6,766 bases of DNA. It comes from an uncultured Clostridia bacterium (GTDB lineage Bacteria; Bacillota; Clostridia; Peptostreptococcales; Anaerovoracaceae). Of this stretch, positions 5,263 to 6,766 are shown piece by piece. The translations under genes were made by a program, and so were the position numbers. The stretch lies in NCBI GenBank assembly GCA_937889655.1, contig CALBZG010000063.1:1-6766 (forward strand), given 5' to 3'. Below the pieces are notes generated by a model that was given only the letters and a program-made list of their open reading frames with translations, ran no database searches and had not been told where the DNA came from. Position 1 is the stretch's first letter. Each line of letters begins with the position of its first letter.

Positions 5263-5287
5263 TTGTACTGTCAACATAATTGTACTG
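5263..5287 (+). repeat. Direct repeat TTGTACTG x2 in the pfkA leader
   Basis: TTGTACTG occurs at 5263-5270 and again at 5280-5287, 17 bases start to start. They lie just downstream of the predicted -10 and before the SD (AGGAGGTG, 5302-5309). The first copy also forms a GTTG..CAAC inverted repeat (5262-5275). The position suits a repressor roadblock site, but I cannot match it to a known regulator. Confidence 0.4.
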
Positions 5288-5315
5288 CGTTCATGAAACT
5301 CAGGAGGTGTAGAAT

Positions 5316-6395
5316 ATGAATAGATTGGCCGTTCTCACCGGCGGCGGCGATTGCCCCGGTTTAAATGCTGTTATCAGAGCCGTTGTTAAATCCTCTGCCC
5401 AACGCGGGATCCAGGTCATGGGGATCCGGGACGGCTTTCGCGGTGCTGTGGAAGGCGAATTCATACCCCTAGGTGTAAATGACGTTTCAGGCATTCTGCC
5501 CCGGGGCGGCACGATTTTAGGCACCACCAACCGTGATAATCCCTTTGCTTATCAAAGCAACCCGGGTTCCGATGAGAAGCCTATTGACCGTTCAGGTGAT
5601 GTGATAGGAAACATGAACAAATACAATATTGACTGTCTTCTTGTTATCGGAGGTGATGGCAGCTTGTCCATCGCATCCGGTCTTCATGATCTTGGCTTGC
5701 CGGTGATCGGGATCCCAAAAACCATCGACAATGACGTCATGGCTACGGATTTAACTTTTGGCTTTCAATCGGCGGTGAATTTTGCCCAGGAAGCGCTGGA
5801 CCGCCTTCACACAACTGCAGAGTCTCATCATCGCATCATGATTCTTGAAGTAATGGGCCGATATGCCGGCTGGATAGCTTTATATGCAGGAGTTGCCGGC
5901 GGAGCGGACGTCATATTGATACCAGAAATTCCATATTCCATCGATTCGATATTAAAGGCCGTCGATATTCGTGTCAGCAAAGGGAAAAGATTCAGTATAA
6001 TTGTGGCGGCTGAAGGGGCAAAACCGGAAGGCGGCGAATATACCGTTGAAAAGATGATAAAAGGCAGGCATGATCCAATAAAACTGGGCGGGATCGGCGC
6101 TCGGCTGGGGGCTGACCTGGAAGAACGCACAGGCATCGAAACCAGAGCGACTGTGCTTGGCCATTTACAACGCGGCGGATCCCCATTGTCCAATGACCGT
6201 ATTCTGTCGACCCGCTATGGTGTTGCGGCTGTTGATGCCGCGATGGAAGAAAAATTTGGCACCATGGTGGCCCTGCAAGGGAACTGTGTTGTTTCAGTAC
6301 CCCTGCAAGAAGCCATCAATCGTTTGAAATTGATTTCTATGGACGATGAAGTTCTTAAAGCAGCGCGCAGCATAGGGATTTGTCTGGGGGATTAA
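5316..6395 (+). CDS. pfkA: 6-phosphofructokinase, group III (mixed-substrate type)
   Basis: Glycolytic enzyme that phosphorylates fructose 6-phosphate at C1. The start LTGGGDCPGLNAVIR (7-21) and the 359-residue length place it in group III, which mixes ATP- and PPi-dependent enzymes. Donor-site residues: GGDGS (112-116) has Gly115 at the E. coli Gly104 position, where PPi enzymes carry Asp. PKTIDND (134-140) has Lys135 at the E. coli Gly124 position, as PPi enzymes do, and the catalytic Asp138. Also seen are NRDNPF (72-77), MGRYAGW (180-186) and HLQRGGSP (283-290). The Gly suggests ATP as donor, and the retained Lys suggests weak ATP/ADP allostery, as known for some actinobacterial members; both are inference. 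A near-perfect SD (AGGAGGTG) lies 6 bases before the ATG. It converges on the ArsC-like gene with 4 bases between stops. Confidence 0.95.
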   Translation: MNRLAVLTGGGDCPGLNAVIRAVVKSSAQRGIQVMGIRDGFRGAVEGEFIPLGVNDVSGILPRGGTILGTTNRDNPFAYQSNPGSDEKPIDRSGDVIGNMNKYNIDCLLVIGGDGSLSIASGLHDLGLPVIGIPKTIDNDVMATDLTFGFQSAVNFAQEALDRLHTTAESHHRIMILEVMGRYAGWIALYAGVAGGADVILIPEIPYSIDSILKAVDIRVSKGKRFSIIVAAEGAKPEGGEYTVEKMIKGRHDPIKLGGIGARLGADLEERTGIETRATVLGHLQRGGSPLSNDRILSTRYGVAAVDAAMEEKFGTMVALQGNCVVSVPLQEAINRLKLISMDDEVLKAARSIGICLGD

Positions 6396-6399
6396 GCTT

Positions 6400-6756
6400 T
6401 TATCGTTTTAAGAGCCAGCCTTCCCATTCGGTCTGCTTGAAACCTACGAGCACAAAGTCTCCATCGATCATTATTGGTCTTTTAACCAGCATTCCATCGC
6501 TGGCGAGTAGATTCAGTTGGTCTTCCAAACTCATGGATGGCAGTTTTTCCTTGATGTTCAAGGCTTTATATATCTGCCCGCTGGTATTCCAGAACCTTTT
6601 GATCGGAAGGCCGCTTTTTTTGTGCCAAAGACTCAATTCCTCGACACTTGGATTTGAAGTCTTGATATCTCTGTATTCATATTCGATACCCTGCTCATCA
6701 AGCCATGCCTGAGTTTTTTTACAAGTCCCGCATTTTGGATAACAAATCAGCAACAT
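6400..6756 (-). CDS. Spx/MgsR/ArsC-family thioredoxin-fold protein
   Basis: A complete 118-residue protein of the arsenate reductase (ArsC)/Spx family. The N-terminal strand leads into YPKCGTCKKTQAWL (6-19) with a CxxC pair, Cys9 and Cys12, as in Spx and its relatives. YEYRDIKTSNPSVEEL (26-41), the helix LPSMSLEDQLNLLASDG and the family's LVKRPIMIDGDFVLVGF (90-106) follow. Proteins with this pattern are commonly annotated as arsenate reductase family proteins, but true ArsC activity is not implied. A redox switch acting on RNA polymerase (Spx-like) or a glutaredoxin-like role are alternatives, and no ars genes are in view. An SD-like GGGTGATC lies 2 bases before the ATG at the very edge, so its upstream part and the promoter are outside the window. 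Confidence 0.9.
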   Translation of the reverse strand: MLLICYPKCGTCKKTQAWLDEQGIEYEYRDIKTSNPSVEELSLWHKKSGLPIKRFWNTSGQIYKALNIKEKLPSMSLEDQLNLLASDGMLVKRPIMIDGDFVLVGFKQTEWEGWLLKR

Positions 6757-6766
6757 ATGATCACCC

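Larger units (their letters stand above)
4865..5315. other. Long AT-rich divergent intergenic region between panC and pfkA
   Basis: These 451 bases hold no open frame that looks like a real protein: the plus-strand frame crossing the left part starts inside panC antisense and has no recognisable domain. They must carry the panC promoter (minus) and the pfkA promoter (plus). I see a leader hairpin near panC (4897-4935), two adjacent palindromes (5090-5121), an AT-only inverted repeat (5148-5154 / 5166-5172), an extended -10 (5242-5250) and a direct repeat (5263-5287). No T-box or known riboswitch motif was recognised by eye. Confidence 0.6.

Noticed and set aside
5263..5280. Rex-type operator in the pfkA leader
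   Set aside because: It begins with TTGT, but the second half-site does not give the ACAA end expected of a Rex site.
1..6766. CRISPR array, transposon, phage or tRNA/rRNA genes
   Set aside because: I saw no regularly spaced repeats, transposase or integrase frames, terminal inverted repeats or RNA gene signatures on either strand.

Overview
The window looks like an ordinary chromosomal stretch from a low-to-moderate GC Firmicute, most probably an anaerobic member of the Clostridia. This is inference from several signs: strong AGGAGG-type ribosome binding sites, AT-rich intergenic DNA, a rubredoxin-type protein, a CoaBC of clostridial appearance, a group III phosphofructokinase, and Rieske and dodecin proteins of the small free-standing kind. 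There is no sign of an IS element, phage, CRISPR array, tRNA or rRNA.

Layout from left to right: a rubredoxin-like gene running off the left edge (minus); a rho-independent terminator; coaBC (minus); a 65-residue PH-like protein (minus), divergent from a short-chain dehydrogenase/reductase (plus); a small YjdJ-type GNAT acetyltransferase (minus), divergent from a single-domain Rieske ferredoxin (plus); a bidirectional terminator; dodecin (minus), just downstream of panC (minus); a 451-bp AT-rich divergent intergenic region; pfkA (plus); and a Spx/ArsC-like thioredoxin-fold protein (minus) that reaches the right edge. Most genes look like single-gene transcription units. The strand changes often, and panC-dodecin is the only pair likely to share a transcript.

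Functional themes: two enzymes of coenzyme A synthesis are present. PanC makes pantothenate, and CoaBC turns phosphopantothenate into phosphopantetheine. They are separate units about 2.6 kb apart. A dodecin lies directly downstream of panC; it belongs to a family that stores flavin and in some members also binds CoA, but it lacks the canonical flavin-stacking Trp. Several small redox proteins (rubredoxin-like, Rieske, SDR, CxxC ArsC-like) are scattered among them, with no obvious shared pathway. The PFK has the Gly of ATP-dependent enzymes at one phosphoryl-donor position and the Lys typical of PPi-dependent enzymes at the other.

I found no convincing novel multi-gene system. The points most worth a second look are the dodecin active-site substitutions, a 15-bp palindrome sitting exactly in the spacer of a predicted promoter in the PH/SDR divergent region (with a near-copy upstream of coaBC), the hybrid PFK signature, and the palindromes and direct repeats in the long pfkA/panC intergenic region.
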